Below are positions 8,497 to 16,494 of a stretch of 64,000 nt of DNA, in pieces; position 1 is the stretch's first letter; the number at the start of each line of letters is the position of its first letter. Origin of the DNA: GWE2-42-39 sp963668595 (GTDB taxonomy: Bacteria; Bacteroidota; Bacteroidia; Bacteroidales; Prolixibacteraceae); contig OY764876.1 in NCBI GenBank assembly GCA_963668595.1, positions 4,030,001-4,094,000 on the forward strand. Reading direction: 5' to 3'. The position numbers were made by a program, and so were the translations under genes. The notes beneath the pieces were generated by a model, which was not told the origin of the DNA, did no database searches, and saw nothing but the letters and a program-made list of their open reading frames with translations.

Positions 8497-8941
8497 AATG
8501 TATAAAATAATGGGTTAATAGACGCTAAATGTTAATTGTTGCTGCAATGTTACTTTATTTTGCCTGTAAATGTATAAAAATGATTTTGGAGCTTGGTGTA
8601 AATTAATGGTAAATTTACATTAGATGTGTTTAAATTTTGATTTGGGTATATTTTTATTGGGGTGTATGTGTGTAAAATGAATTAATAAATTTTAATGTAT
8701 CTGTTTATTTGTAGGGCATTCGGTTTTTTTTAGATGTTTTGAAATTGTTTTTTTTGATGCAAGAGGGGGTGTTTGAGGTGTTTTTATGGGGAAAATATTC
8801 TTTTTTACGATTTTTTAGGGGTGTAATGCGATGTGTTTGATTTTTTTGAAAATGATGAAAGTGAATAATGTATTTTTCTGTCAAATTGATTAAATAAAGT
8901 GATTGAGTGGTAATTTTTGTTTTTTTTATGTCTGGATATTG
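8497..8941. other. Long AT-rich, T-rich intergenic region upstream of glutamine synthetase
   Basis: About 440 bases before the leuS terminator contain no open frame with protein-like composition on either strand. The plus strand is markedly T- and G-rich with very few C residues. It should include the glutamine synthetase promoter on the minus strand; the only candidate I see is an imperfect element, complement of TAAATGTA at 8567-8574. An untranslated leader or small RNA is possible but I see no recognisable fold. Confidence 0.4.
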
Positions 8942-8981
8942 AAAAAAAACAGGAGCTACCTTTCATGAAAGGTAGCTCCTG
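8942..8981 (-). terminator. Terminator of leuS, built on a 32-bp perfect palindrome
   Basis: Bases 8950-8981 form a perfect self-complementary palindrome with half-site CAGGAGCTACCTTTCA. On the minus strand it is followed by eight T residues, so it ends leuS. No unpaired loop bases are left over, which is unusual for a terminator. Confidence 0.85.
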
Positions 8982-9006
8982 TGCCAGAAAGTTGATATGA
9001 AATCAA

Positions 9007-11661
9007 CTATAATACGATGTTGATAATCTTTTTGGGGACAACAATTACTTTCTTTGGAGTTTGTCCAGCCAGCCATTTTTCGGCCATCTCGTGAGTCAGT
9101 GCTGCTTTCTCAACATCAGCAGGAGTCATGGTTGCCGGTAATTCCAGTTTGAAACGTACTTTGCCATTGAATGAAACCGGATATTCGAAATTGTCTTCAG
9201 TCATCAGACTGAGATTGGCTTCCGGCCATGTTTCGTATGCAAGTGTTTGGTTGTGTCCGTATAGTTGCCATAATTCTTCGGCAAGGTGCGGTGCATACGG
9301 AGAGAGTATTTTAACAAAGGCTTCCGCAGTTACTTTATTTACTTTGCCTTTTTTCATAGCCAGATTATTCAAAATCATCAACGCCGAGATTCCGGTATTG
9401 AAACGAAGGTTTTCAATGTCGTCGCCTACCTTTTTAATGGTTTGGTGTAGTAACTTGGCTAATTCGCGGTCTTCTTCTCCTTCGGTAATGTTTTCTAAAT
9501 TGCCGAAGAAGCGGCTAACACGTCCAAGGAAACCAAAAACACCTTTTACCCCGTTTTCGGCCCAGGGTTTGGTATCTTCGAGTGGTCCCATGAACATTTC
9601 GTACAGACGCAGCGAGTCAGCTCCGAATTTGGTACAAACATCATCGGGGTTTACCACATTTTTGAGCGATTTTGACATTTTTGCCACAATCTGACGCAGT
9701 TCTTCACCTGTTTCGGTGTGAAAATATTTGCCGTCTTTTTCAACAACCAAGTCAGAAGTTACTTTGGCTCCGGTTGCTGTTTCGTAAGCAAAAGCCAGAA
9801 TCATTCCCTGATTGAAAAGTTTTTTAAATGGCTCGTTGGTCGAGACAACGCCGAGGTCGAACAATACTTTGTGCCAGAAGCGCGAGTAGAGCAAGTGCAA
9901 AACGGCATGTTCAGCGCCACCAACATACAAGTCAACCGGCATCCAGTAGCTTTCTACTTTGGGGTCGAATATATTTTCGTCATTTTTTGGATCGATATAG
10001 CGCAGGTAATACCAGCAGGAGCCGGCCCATTGTGGCATGGTGTTGGTTTCGCGACGACCTTTTCGTCCGTTTTTATCAACTACTTCCAACCAGTCGGGAG
10101 CATTGGCTAAAGGCGATTCGCCACCTTCGCCCGGCGCGTATTTTTCCATCTGTGGCAGTTCAAGCGGCAGCTGACTTTCGTCGAGCAGGCTCACTTCTCC
10201 GTCTTCCCAGTGGATTACCGGAAATGGTTCGCCCCAGTAACGCTGACGGCTGAACAACCAGTCGCGCAGTTTAAAATTAGTAGTGGCTTTGCCCAATTCG
10301 CGTTCGCCCAACCATGCGATGGTTTTGGCAATTCCTTCTTTTTTATTCAGTCCGTTAATGTCCAGCCCTGTGATTTCGCTTGCTGAGTTGATGTACGTGC
10401 CATCTTCAGTCCAGCATGCTTGGCCTGCCAGTACTTTGTCGCGGGTTTCCTCGTCTGCTTCTTTCGGATCGAGAATGCAGATTACCGGAATGTTGAATTT
10501 CACTGCAAATTCGAAGTCGCGGGTGTCGTGAGCCGGTACGGCCATGATGGCGCCAGTTCCGTAACCCATCAAAACATAGTCGGCAACCCAAATTGGAATG
10601 GCTCTTCCATTGGCTGGGTTGGTGGCATAACGTCCGGAGAAAACCCCAGTTTTTTCTTTGGCCAATTCCGTACGATCGAGATCCGATTTCAGCGATGCAG
10701 CCTGAACGTAGGAGGCAACTTTCTCAGCATATTCTTCGGTTACCAGTTGGTTCAGCATTGGGTGCTCTGGAGAAACAACCATGTAAGTGGCTCCAAACAG
10801 GGTATCAGGGCGAGTTGTGTAAACGCGCAGTTTACTGTCAATGCCTTGCACTTCAAAATCCACTTCTGCCCCGGTTGATTTACCGATCCAGTTGCGTTGC
10901 ATATCTTTTACTCCTTCCGGCCAGTCAAGTTCGTCCAATCCTTCGATTAAACGTTGTGCGTAGTGCGGGATGCGGAGTAACCATTGTTTCAGGTTTTTGC
11001 GGATTACCTGGTTGCCGCATTTTTCGTGCGAACCGTCGGTCAGCACTTCTTCGTTGGCACAAACGGTTTTACACGACTCACACCACCAAACTTGTGCGTT
11101 GTCGTAATACGCCAGACGTTTTTTGCTGATGTATTCTTTTACGGCAGTGTCGCCCTGTTCTTTTATTTCTGACGGGATGGGCAGTTCGCTGATAGGACGG
11201 CCTTTGCCTTGTTCTGCATCGAACCATGTATTATATAATTGAATAAAAATCCACTGAGTCCATTTGAAATATTTCGGATCGGTGGTATTTATTTCGCGAT
11301 CCCAGTCGTAGCTCAATCCCAGTGCTTTAATCTGGCGGCGAAAGTTATCGCAGTTCTTTTTAGTGGTAATAGCAGGGTGAGTGCCGGTTTGCATGGCATA
11401 TTGTTCAGCCGGAAGTCCGAATGCATCCCAGCCCATGGGGTGCAACACGTTGAATCCCTTCATGCGTTTGTAGCGGCTGATAATGTCGGTGGCGGTGTAG
11501 CCTTCCGGATGCCCTACGTGCAAGCCTGCTCCCGATGGATACGGAAACATGTCGAGCACATAATATTTGGGTTTCGAAAAATCGTTTTCAGTTTTGAATG
11601 TTTTGTTTTCTTCCCAATATTGTTGCCATTTCGGCTCAATTTCCCAGAATTTATAGTCCAT
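9007..11661 (-). CDS. leuS: Leucyl-tRNA synthetase
   Basis: 884 residues from the ATG at 11661. The frame continues 42 codons upstream, but that extension crosses the predicted promoter and is not conserved-looking; MDYKFWEIEPKWQQYW is a normal LeuRS start. The enzyme charges tRNA-Leu in the cytoplasm and has class I signatures: HIGH-type PSGAGLHVGHPEGYTATD near residue 45, a zinc-type WWCESC segment, a CP1 editing domain with TTRPDTLFGATYMV, and AKMSKSLKNVVNPDD for KMSKS. It stands alone between its own promoter and a strong terminator. Confidence 0.97.
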   Translation of the reverse strand: MDYKFWEIEPKWQQYWEENKTFKTENDFSKPKYYVLDMFPYPSGAGLHVGHPEGYTATDIISRYKRMKGFNVLHPMGWDAFGLPAEQYAMQTGTHPAITTKKNCDNFRRQIKALGLSYDWDREINTTDPKYFKWTQWIFIQLYNTWFDAEQGKGRPISELPIPSEIKEQGDTAVKEYISKKRLAYYDNAQVWWCESCKTVCANEEVLTDGSHEKCGNQVIRKNLKQWLLRIPHYAQRLIEGLDELDWPEGVKDMQRNWIGKSTGAEVDFEVQGIDSKLRVYTTRPDTLFGATYMVVSPEHPMLNQLVTEEYAEKVASYVQAASLKSDLDRTELAKEKTGVFSGRYATNPANGRAIPIWVADYVLMGYGTGAIMAVPAHDTRDFEFAVKFNIPVICILDPKEADEETRDKVLAGQACWTEDGTYINSASEITGLDINGLNKKEGIAKTIAWLGERELGKATTNFKLRDWLFSRQRYWGEPFPVIHWEDGEVSLLDESQLPLELPQMEKYAPGEGGESPLANAPDWLEVVDKNGRKGRRETNTMPQWAGSCWYYLRYIDPKNDENIFDPKVESYWMPVDLYVGGAEHAVLHLLYSRFWHKVLFDLGVVSTNEPFKKLFNQGMILAFAYETATGAKVTSDLVVEKDGKYFHTETGEELRQIVAKMSKSLKNVVNPDDVCTKFGADSLRLYEMFMGPLEDTKPWAENGVKGVFGFLGRVSRFFGNLENITEGEEDRELAKLLHQTIKKVGDDIENLRFNTGISALMILNNLAMKKGKVNKVTAEAFVKILSPYAPHLAEELWQLYGHNQTLAYETWPEANLSLMTEDNFEYPVSFNGKVRFKLELPATMTPADVEKAALTHEMAEKWLAGQTPKKVIVVPKKIINIVL

Positions 11662-11699
11662 TTTATTGTTGTTGAAAAAAGGTTTCTGATAATGAGCTG

Positions 11700-11707
11700 C
11701 AAAGATA
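11700..11707 (-). promoter_or_regulatory. Predicted -7 element for leuS
   Basis: The minus strand reads TATCTTTG, an exact TAnnTTTG match, about 39 bases upstream of the leuS ATG. This supports the start at 11661 rather than the longer frame. Confidence 0.55.
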
Positions 11708-11878
11708 GAAAAAAAGTCGGGGAGATTTAAGCGTGAAAACCACAATAGGTACAATAGAGGTTTTGAGTCGTAAGTCGTAAGAATCAAGAACTACAGTCGT
11801 GATATGCTAAGAGGTAAAATAATAATTATGCACTTTAGAATATGTAGCATGGGTCTAGTTAATAAAAAGGAATAATTC

Positions 11879-11886
11879 TAATTTTG
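11879..11886 (+). promoter_or_regulatory. Predicted -7 element for the orphan gene at 11956
   Basis: TAATTTTG fits TAnnTTTG. It leaves a leader of roughly 30 or 60 bases depending on which start codon is used. Confidence 0.45.
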
Positions 11887-11955
11887 GTCTATCCTGTAAA
11901 AATATAAGCATATGACAGGATAATGTTTGATATTGGTCGAAATAAAATAAAGAAA

Positions 11956-12630
11956 ATGAATCATTATACCTTGTTGCCTTTTTCCTATCCTGTGAATTGG
12001 GCTATAAAAAGAGATCCAGTTTATCGATTATTAGATGATGAAAGATGGATGGATAATTTTTTCGAAACAGGAGAATTACTAATTAGTTGTTTTGATAAAT
12101 TTAAAAATTATCCAAATGAAATGCAGGGAGACAAAGAAGAGGGAGAAGCGTTCATTAGAGGAGAAGATGCAGTGGGAAACCAACATTTTATATTGTATGA
12201 CTCAGGGGATAATGCTTTCGTAATGTCAACTACAACACAGATTAAAAAACAAGTAATTGACGATTTTAATGCAAAATGTGCAATTAAAATTAATAATCCG
12301 ACTGAGTTTGCATTGGAAATTGCGAAAAAACTTCCATTTGTTTCTAGCGGAGTTGAGGGAAACTGTATTTATGATGAAGATAGAATACTCAGGTTGAAGA
12401 GAAGCATAGAAGATTATGCATTTTTTGAAGATGGCAAATTTATAAACGATCGATTAGGTATGGAGGCTTTTCGAGAAGAAACACGAGAATATGAATTGTT
12501 TCTAAAACGAGAAATGTATAAACATCAGAATGAATATCGGTTTGTTTGGTTTACCGGTAAAAAAGTGAAGGACTCATGTTTTATAAGTTGTCCAGAGGCG
12601 ATTCAATTTTGTGAGAAAGTGAAAATATAA
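11956..12630 (+). CDS. Hypothetical protein, possibly DUF2971-like
   Basis: 224 residues from the ATG at 11956; an in-frame ATG at 11923 would add 11 residues and cannot be excluded. I do not recognise it firmly. The N-terminal part (FFETGELLISCFDKFKNYPN) and the C-terminal KHQNEYRFVWF resemble the DUF2971 layout, in which a substrate-like loop is followed by a conserved E-Y-R segment. There are no membrane segments or signal peptide. The gene is visibly richer in A and T than leuS beside it, suggesting accessory origin. It has its own promoter element. DUF2971 has no settled function but is common in mobile and defence regions. Confidence 0.6.
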   Translation: MNHYTLLPFSYPVNWAIKRDPVYRLLDDERWMDNFFETGELLISCFDKFKNYPNEMQGDKEEGEAFIRGEDAVGNQHFILYDSGDNAFVMSTTTQIKKQVIDDFNAKCAIKINNPTEFALEIAKKLPFVSSGVEGNCIYDEDRILRLKRSIEDYAFFEDGKFINDRLGMEAFREETREYELFLKREMYKHQNEYRFVWFTGKKVKDSCFISCPEAIQFCEKVKI

Positions 12631-12713
12631 TGTTGAGTGTAAGCTTTCAAAATTTTTATTGACTTGATAGTTTTTGTTTTATTTCTTTTGAAAATGCATG
12701 AAACATTACGAAA

Positions 12714-13256
12714 ATGAAATTAGAAACCCACAGACTTCTGATTAGGCCAATTACTCTCGACGATAAAAACGATGTGTTTGAGTATCGGTCGGATTCGGAG
12801 ATAAATAAATACCAGGGATGGATTCCGGAAACAATTGAAGATGTTGTGGAATTTATAGGAAAAATCTCGACGCAGATCAACGTGCCTGGAACATGGTTTC
12901 AATTTGTTATCGTTGAAAAAGAGAATGATAAAATAATCGGAGATTTGGGAATTCACTTTCTGGATGGCGAAAATAAACAAGCAGAGATTGGATGTACCCT
13001 GAGTAAACATTTTCAGCATAAAGGCTATGCAACGGAAGCACTAGTGCGGGTGATTGACTATTTATTTAACGAATTGAATAAACATCGGATCATTGCCTCG
13101 ATAGATCCCGGTAATAGAAATTCTATCCGACTTGTCGAGCGAATTGGATTCAGAAAAGAGGCTCATTTTATTGAAAGTTTATTGATTAACGGAACCTGGG
13201 TTGATGATGTAATCTACGCTTTAACTGAAAAAGATTGGGAAAAACGAAATGGGTAA
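12714..13256 (+). CDS. GNAT-family N-acetyltransferase (RimJ/RimL type)
   Basis: 180 residues. The protein opens with METHRLLIRPIT-like sequence (KLETHRLLIRPITLDD), then IGDLGIHFLDGENKQAEIGCTL and HKGYATEALVRVIDYLF, the acetyl-CoA pyrophosphate loop of the GNAT fold, and RLVERIGFRKEAHF near the C-terminus. This is the RimJ/RimL branch, which acetylates protein N-termini or small amines; the substrate here is unknown. It is cytoplasmic and probably a single-gene unit. Confidence 0.9.
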   Translation: MKLETHRLLIRPITLDDKNDVFEYRSDSEINKYQGWIPETIEDVVEFIGKISTQINVPGTWFQFVIVEKENDKIIGDLGIHFLDGENKQAEIGCTLSKHFQHKGYATEALVRVIDYLFNELNKHRIIASIDPGNRNSIRLVERIGFRKEAHFIESLLINGTWVDDVIYALTEKDWEKRNG

Positions 13257-13260
13257 TTCC

Positions 13261-13268
13261 TATCTTTG
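13261..13268 (+). promoter_or_regulatory. Predicted -7 element for the Crp-family gene
   Basis: TATCTTTG is an exact TAnnTTTG match 22 bases before the ATG at 13291, with a TTG at 13235-13237 as a loosely spaced -33 partner. Confidence 0.55.
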
Positions 13269-13290
13269 AGTATTCGTAAATGTTTTTGCC

Positions 13291-13851
13291 ATGTTAGAAC
13301 ACTTGTATAATCGGTTAAAAAATGACCCGGAGCAATGGGCGCAATTCGGACATTTTTTTGAGGAAAAGAGAGTCACTGCAAAAACTACTTTGCTCAAGGA
13401 AGGCGAGGTCTCCCACTATATATTTTTTGTTCGAGAGGGGTGTTTACGTATCTGGTTCAATAACGATGGGAAAGACGTGACATTTCAGTTTTTTTTCGAG
13501 CATCAATCGGTGTCTTCGTTCGAAAGTTTCTGGAGTGGGCAGCCCAGTTCGTTTAGCATTGAAAGTATCGAGGCCTCCTCGTTGCTTGTTATCAGTAAAG
13601 AGGGGTTTGAAAAACTGATGGATACTTTTCCCGATTTGAAGGAGCGTTACTTTCATGTTCTGCTAGGTCGTTTGGCTAACTACGGAAAACTTTTTCTTTC
13701 GCGAATAAAAGACAATCCACAGAAGAGATACGAGGAACTGCTGAAAGATCATCCGGAGATCATACAGCGCGTTCCGCAACATTACATTGCGTCCTACCTT
13801 GGTATTACACCGATTTCTTTGAGTCGTATTCGCAATCGCAAACTGGCTTAA
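13291..13851 (+). CDS. Crp/Fnr-family transcriptional regulator
   Basis: 186 residues. Residues about 10-120 form a cyclic-nucleotide-binding-like barrel (LKEGEVSHYIFFVREGCLRIWF) and the last 45 residues a winged-helix-type DNA reader (HYIASYLGITPISLSRIRNRKLA). The C-terminal reader is short, as is usual in Bacteroidota members of this family. No cysteine cluster for an FNR-type iron-sulfur centre is present, so the sensed signal is unknown. It precedes a ferredoxin and a DUF4405 membrane protein with their own promoter, and a palindrome upstream of that promoter (13902-13913) is a natural candidate operator. Confidence 0.92.
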   Translation: MLEHLYNRLKNDPEQWAQFGHFFEEKRVTAKTTLLKEGEVSHYIFFVREGCLRIWFNNDGKDVTFQFFFEHQSVSSFESFWSGQPSSFSIESIEASSLLVISKEGFEKLMDTFPDLKERYFHVLLGRLANYGKLFLSRIKDNPQKRYEELLKDHPEIIQRVPQHYIASYLGITPISLSRIRNRKLA

Positions 13852-13901
13852 CCGGAACTGATAAGCTCTGGCAAAATTCTCGTTCCGTAAAGAATCGATC
13901 T

Positions 13902-13913
13902 TAACAATTGTTA
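13902..13913. promoter_or_regulatory. Palindromic candidate operator for the adjacent Crp-family regulator
   Basis: TAACAATTGTTA is a perfect 12-bp palindrome. Its centre lies about 41 bases upstream of the transcription start predicted from the -7 element at 13938-13945, the classic position for a class II Crp/Fnr activator. The promoter lacks a -33 TTG at normal spacing, which would fit activator dependence. Confidence 0.5.
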
Positions 13914-13937
13914 TCGCTCTGAAAGATGAGCCCGGGC

Positions 13938-13945
13938 TACTTTTG
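13938..13945 (+). promoter_or_regulatory. Predicted -7 element for the ferredoxin-DUF4405 operon
   Basis: TACTTTTG matches TAnnTTTG, 26 bases before the ferredoxin ATG at 13972. Confidence 0.55.
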
Positions 13946-13971
13946 TCCAGCAATATTCAGAAAACGGAAAA

Positions 13972-14208
13972 ATGAGATCTTTTTTCAGAGAACAGAGTTC
14001 TATTCAGACTGCATCCATGCTCTTGGATGCCCGGAAATGTCAGGCTTGCTGGAAATGTCTGGATGCTTGTCCTCAAAAAGTACTTGGACGAATTAATTTA
14101 CCCTGGCACAAACATGCAGTTATCCGATATGGAGAACGGTGCATCGGTTGCCGTAAGTGTGAACGGGTTTGCCCGGTTTCGGCTTTTACATTCATCAAAC
14201 CAATTTAA
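13972..14208 (+). CDS. Small 2[4Fe-4S] ferredoxin
   Basis: 78 residues with two full 4Fe-4S motifs: CQACWKCLDACP near residues 23-34 and CIGCRKCERVCP near 58-69. The pattern is that of bacterial 2[4Fe-4S] ferredoxins, preceded by a 20-residue N-terminal tail with no clear signal. It should carry electrons at low potential in the cytoplasm. The DUF4405 membrane gene starts 3 bases after its stop codon, so the two are translationally close and probably act together, perhaps passing electrons to or from the quinone pool. Confidence 0.93.
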   Translation: MRSFFREQSSIQTASMLLDARKCQACWKCLDACPQKVLGRINLPWHKHAVIRYGERCIGCRKCERVCPVSAFTFIKPI

Positions 14209-14211
14209 TTT

Positions 14212-14556
14212 ATGAAACAGAAAAATCAATCGTCGTTTAACCGAAAGGCGTTTGTTACAGTAGCGATGCTTGTTGCCGGCATTTTGCTCCCTATTTCCGG
14301 CATTGTAAATCATCGTATGCAGTTTGACCCACTTACTCCGGCCAGACATTTCTGGATGTCGGTGCATAATATGTCGGCTTTGCTTTTTGTGATTATGGTA
14401 GTTATCCATCTCTTTTACAACTTTCGCCCGTTGGTCAATCATATGAAAAAGCTGCAAAGCATCCGTGTCAGACGTGAAGCAGTACTTGCGCTGGCATTTG
14501 TACTGGTTGTGGTCGGGTTGTTCTCATACCATGCTTTTGCTGTGGTTGCACATTGA
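14212..14556 (+). CDS. DUF4405 membrane protein (cytochrome b-like)
   Basis: 114 residues with three hydrophobic segments: AFVTVAMLVAGILLPISGIV, MSALLFVIMVVIHLFYNF and LALAFVLVVVGLFSYHAF. Conserved histidines sit in NHRMQ, SVHNMS and VIHLFYN, the arrangement expected for DUF4405, which resembles the haem-binding helices of formate-dehydrogenase-type cytochrome b. Haem binding is inferred, not shown. It is the last gene of a ferredoxin-DUF4405 pair next to a Crp-family regulator. Confidence 0.88.
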   Translation: MKQKNQSSFNRKAFVTVAMLVAGILLPISGIVNHRMQFDPLTPARHFWMSVHNMSALLFVIMVVIHLFYNFRPLVNHMKKLQSIRVRREAVLALAFVLVVVGLFSYHAFAVVAH

Positions 14557-14641
14557 TCCGGTTAACCTGTTGGTATTGACGCGCTGGTTTCAATGTAAGT
14601 ACATTGCGAGGTAGTTTATTGGCAGAGGTAAAGAATAATAT

Positions 14642-15595
14642 TTATTCTCTGACAATTGAAAAAATAGTGTAGGCGACAAAGCAGGTCACCAAAATGAGTG
14701 CTTCCCAACGGTCGAGTTTCTTTTTTTGTCCCGAAAACATGGCAATAAACAGGAAAAGCGTTCCGCCTAGAAGCAAATACAGATCGAAGTCGAATTTTGG
14801 GTTGTAGGCGATAGGACGAATCAACGCGCTGGTGGCAAGGATCAGGAAAATATTGAAGATATTCGAGCCAATGATATTGCCGACAGCCATATCGCTGTTT
14901 CTCTTCATTGCTGCAACCACCGAGGTAACCAGCTCGGGCAGTGAAGTTCCTGCCGCAACAATCGTCAATCCAATAATTTTCTCGCTTACTCCTAGTTGTT
15001 TAGCCAGCTCAACGGCATAATCCACTACCAATTTGCCTCCCAGCACCAGCCCGCTTAGCCCGATAACGATTAAAGTCCATATTTTTAGGTTCGACCACAG
15101 AACTGCTGTTGCTTCCGCCTGGGTTGGATGTGCTTTCATTTGTCTGAAAATATAATACAGGAAAGCGGCAAACATAGAAAGCATGGCAAACCCATCGATG
15201 CGCGAGAACCCGATTGTGCCGGAAATGAAAAAGTTGTGAGCCAGAAAATACATGGACAGTGCAGCAAGCATAGCGATGGGAATTTCTTTCCAGATGGTGC
15301 TGTTTTGTACCACAAACGGGCTGATGAGTCCAACAATTCCGAGAATAACAAATAAATTGAAGTTGTTGCTTCCGATAATATTTCCCAGAACAATGTCTGA
15401 ATGCCCTTCGAACGATGCAAAGGCATTTACCACCAGTTCGGGAGCCGAAGTGCCAAAAGCTACAATCGTGAGTCCGATAACCAGATCGGAAATGTGGTAT
15501 TTGCGGGCCAGTGCCGACGAGCCGCTTACCATCCAGCCGGCACCTTTAATGAGCAAGCCAAATCCAATCAGAATAAATAAAACAGGTAGTAACAT
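14642..15595 (-). CDS. Calcium/sodium antiporter (CaCA family, YrbG type)
   Basis: 317 residues from the ATG at 15595; an in-frame TTG at 15616 lies inside the promoter element and is rejected. Two homologous halves each carry the alpha-repeat: ALARKYHISDLVIGLTIVAFGTSAPELVV with NIIGSNNFN in the first half, and GVSEKIIGLTIVAAGTSLPELV with NIIGSNIFN in the second. About ten transmembrane helices. It should exchange Ca2+ for Na+ across the inner membrane. The internal duplication is visible in the protein and is normal for the family. Confidence 0.95.
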   Translation of the reverse strand: MLLPVLFILIGFGLLIKGAGWMVSGSSALARKYHISDLVIGLTIVAFGTSAPELVVNAFASFEGHSDIVLGNIIGSNNFNLFVILGIVGLISPFVVQNSTIWKEIPIAMLAALSMYFLAHNFFISGTIGFSRIDGFAMLSMFAAFLYYIFRQMKAHPTQAEATAVLWSNLKIWTLIVIGLSGLVLGGKLVVDYAVELAKQLGVSEKIIGLTIVAAGTSLPELVTSVVAAMKRNSDMAVGNIIGSNIFNIFLILATSALIRPIAYNPKFDFDLYLLLGGTLFLFIAMFSGQKKKLDRWEALILVTCFVAYTIFSIVRE

Positions 15596-15613
15596 GTCGT
15601 TGTATTTTGTGTT

Positions 15614-15621
15614 CAAATATA
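15614..15621 (-). promoter_or_regulatory. Predicted -7 element for the calcium/sodium antiporter
   Basis: The minus strand reads TATATTTG, an exact TAnnTTTG match, leaving a leader of only about 12 bases before the ATG at 15595. Confidence 0.5.
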
Positions 15622-15721
15622 GTTTTCTCGGTGTATATCGAAACGGCTCCGATCAAAAATTGTTCGAAGGATTGACCGTCAGCAGTCTCGCATGGGCTTC
15701 CTTAAAGAAACAGATACCGAC

Positions 15722-15756
15722 AAAAAAGCAAGGGGCTTCGTTGCGAAACCCCTTGC
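15722..15756 (-). terminator. Terminator of the small heat-shock gene
   Basis: GCAAGGGG (15728-15735) pairs with CCCCTTGC (15749-15756); the minus strand continues into six T residues. Confidence 0.85.
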
Positions 15757-15776
15757 TGATGAGACAACTTAGATGC

Positions 15777-16211
15777 TTATGAAATGCTGATTTGTCGCGG
15801 TTCCTGATCTTTAAATTCTTCTTTTTTGGGAAGTGTAATTTTCAGGATTCCCTGTTCGTGCGAAGCAGCAATCTTACTAAAATCGACTCCTTCGGGAATG
15901 ACAAATGAACGACTGAAACTGCTGTAACTGAATTCTCTGCGGACAACTTTCAATCCTTTGCGTTCTTTGTTTTCTGTTTTCTTTTCCGACGAAACAGTCA
16001 GCACATTGTCTTTCAGGTCAATGCGAAAATCTTTCTTTTCCAGTCCTGGCGCAGCGATTTCAATTTCGTATTGTTCGTTGCTTTCCATGATGTTTACGTC
16101 CGGGGAAGAGCTCCATTCTTTGTCAGCAAAGAAATCGTCCCATAAACTTCTTCCGAAAAAATTATCGGCAATGCCCGGCAAATTTCTGTTGTTTCGAAAT
16201 ACTGGTAACAT
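15777..16211 (-). CDS. Hsp20/alpha-crystallin small heat-shock protein
   Basis: 144 residues. The ATG at 16211 is preferred to the one at 16226 because a strong GGAGG lies 9 bases before it, one of the few clear ribosome sites in the window. The central alpha-crystallin domain runs from PDVNIMESNEQYEIEIAAPG to GILKITLPKKEE, with FVIPEGVDFSKI and the conserved GILKITLPK segment. These ATP-independent chaperones hold unfolding proteins in the cytoplasm. Strong ribosome binding fits a heat-inducible gene. Confidence 0.95.
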   Translation of the reverse strand: MLPVFRNNRNLPGIADNFFGRSLWDDFFADKEWSSSPDVNIMESNEQYEIEIAAPGLEKKDFRIDLKDNVLTVSSEKKTENKERKGLKVVRREFSYSSFSRSFVIPEGVDFSKIAASHEQGILKITLPKKEEFKDQEPRQISIS

Positions 16212-16233
16212 AGTTAAATCCTCCATAATTTAG

Positions 16234-16476
16234 TTAAACATGTTTTCTTGTTTTGTTTTGGCAATTGGCTTTTTGCAAGCATTGTGCCGGAGCATTGGAA
16301 GGATCAGAATCTTGCCAATTTTTCAGTTTTAATTGTTGAATAGGTTCATATTGACATAGTTGAAGGAGTGGAACTGAAATTTTTTCAGTGTTTTTTTGTG
16401 CGAAAATATGACGTGTTGCGTTAATCATCAAATGAAGAATTTCCAATTGATGTGCCGGTAGAATGAAATCAGGCAT
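16234..16476 (-). CDS. Small hypothetical protein downstream of PAAR
   Basis: 80 residues, starting 19 bases after the PAAR stop on the same strand. I recognise no family. Codon choice along the frame looks protein-like, and the first half (HQLEILHLMINATRHIFAQ) could form a helix; the second half is rich in Gln, Asn and Lys. There is no signal peptide. It may be a real third gene of the VgrG-PAAR unit, for example a small accessory or effector remnant, or just an open frame in the gap before hsp20. Confidence 0.3.
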   Translation of the reverse strand: MPDFILPAHQLEILHLMINATRHIFAQKNTEKISVPLLQLCQYEPIQQLKLKNWQDSDPSNAPAQCLQKANCQNKTRKHV

Positions 16477-16494
16477 TCGTAGTACGACGAAAGA

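Noticed and set aside
11662..11787. 42-codon N-terminal extension of leuS
   Set aside because: It runs through a perfect TAnnTTTG promoter element, and the shorter form begins exactly where LeuRS homology begins.
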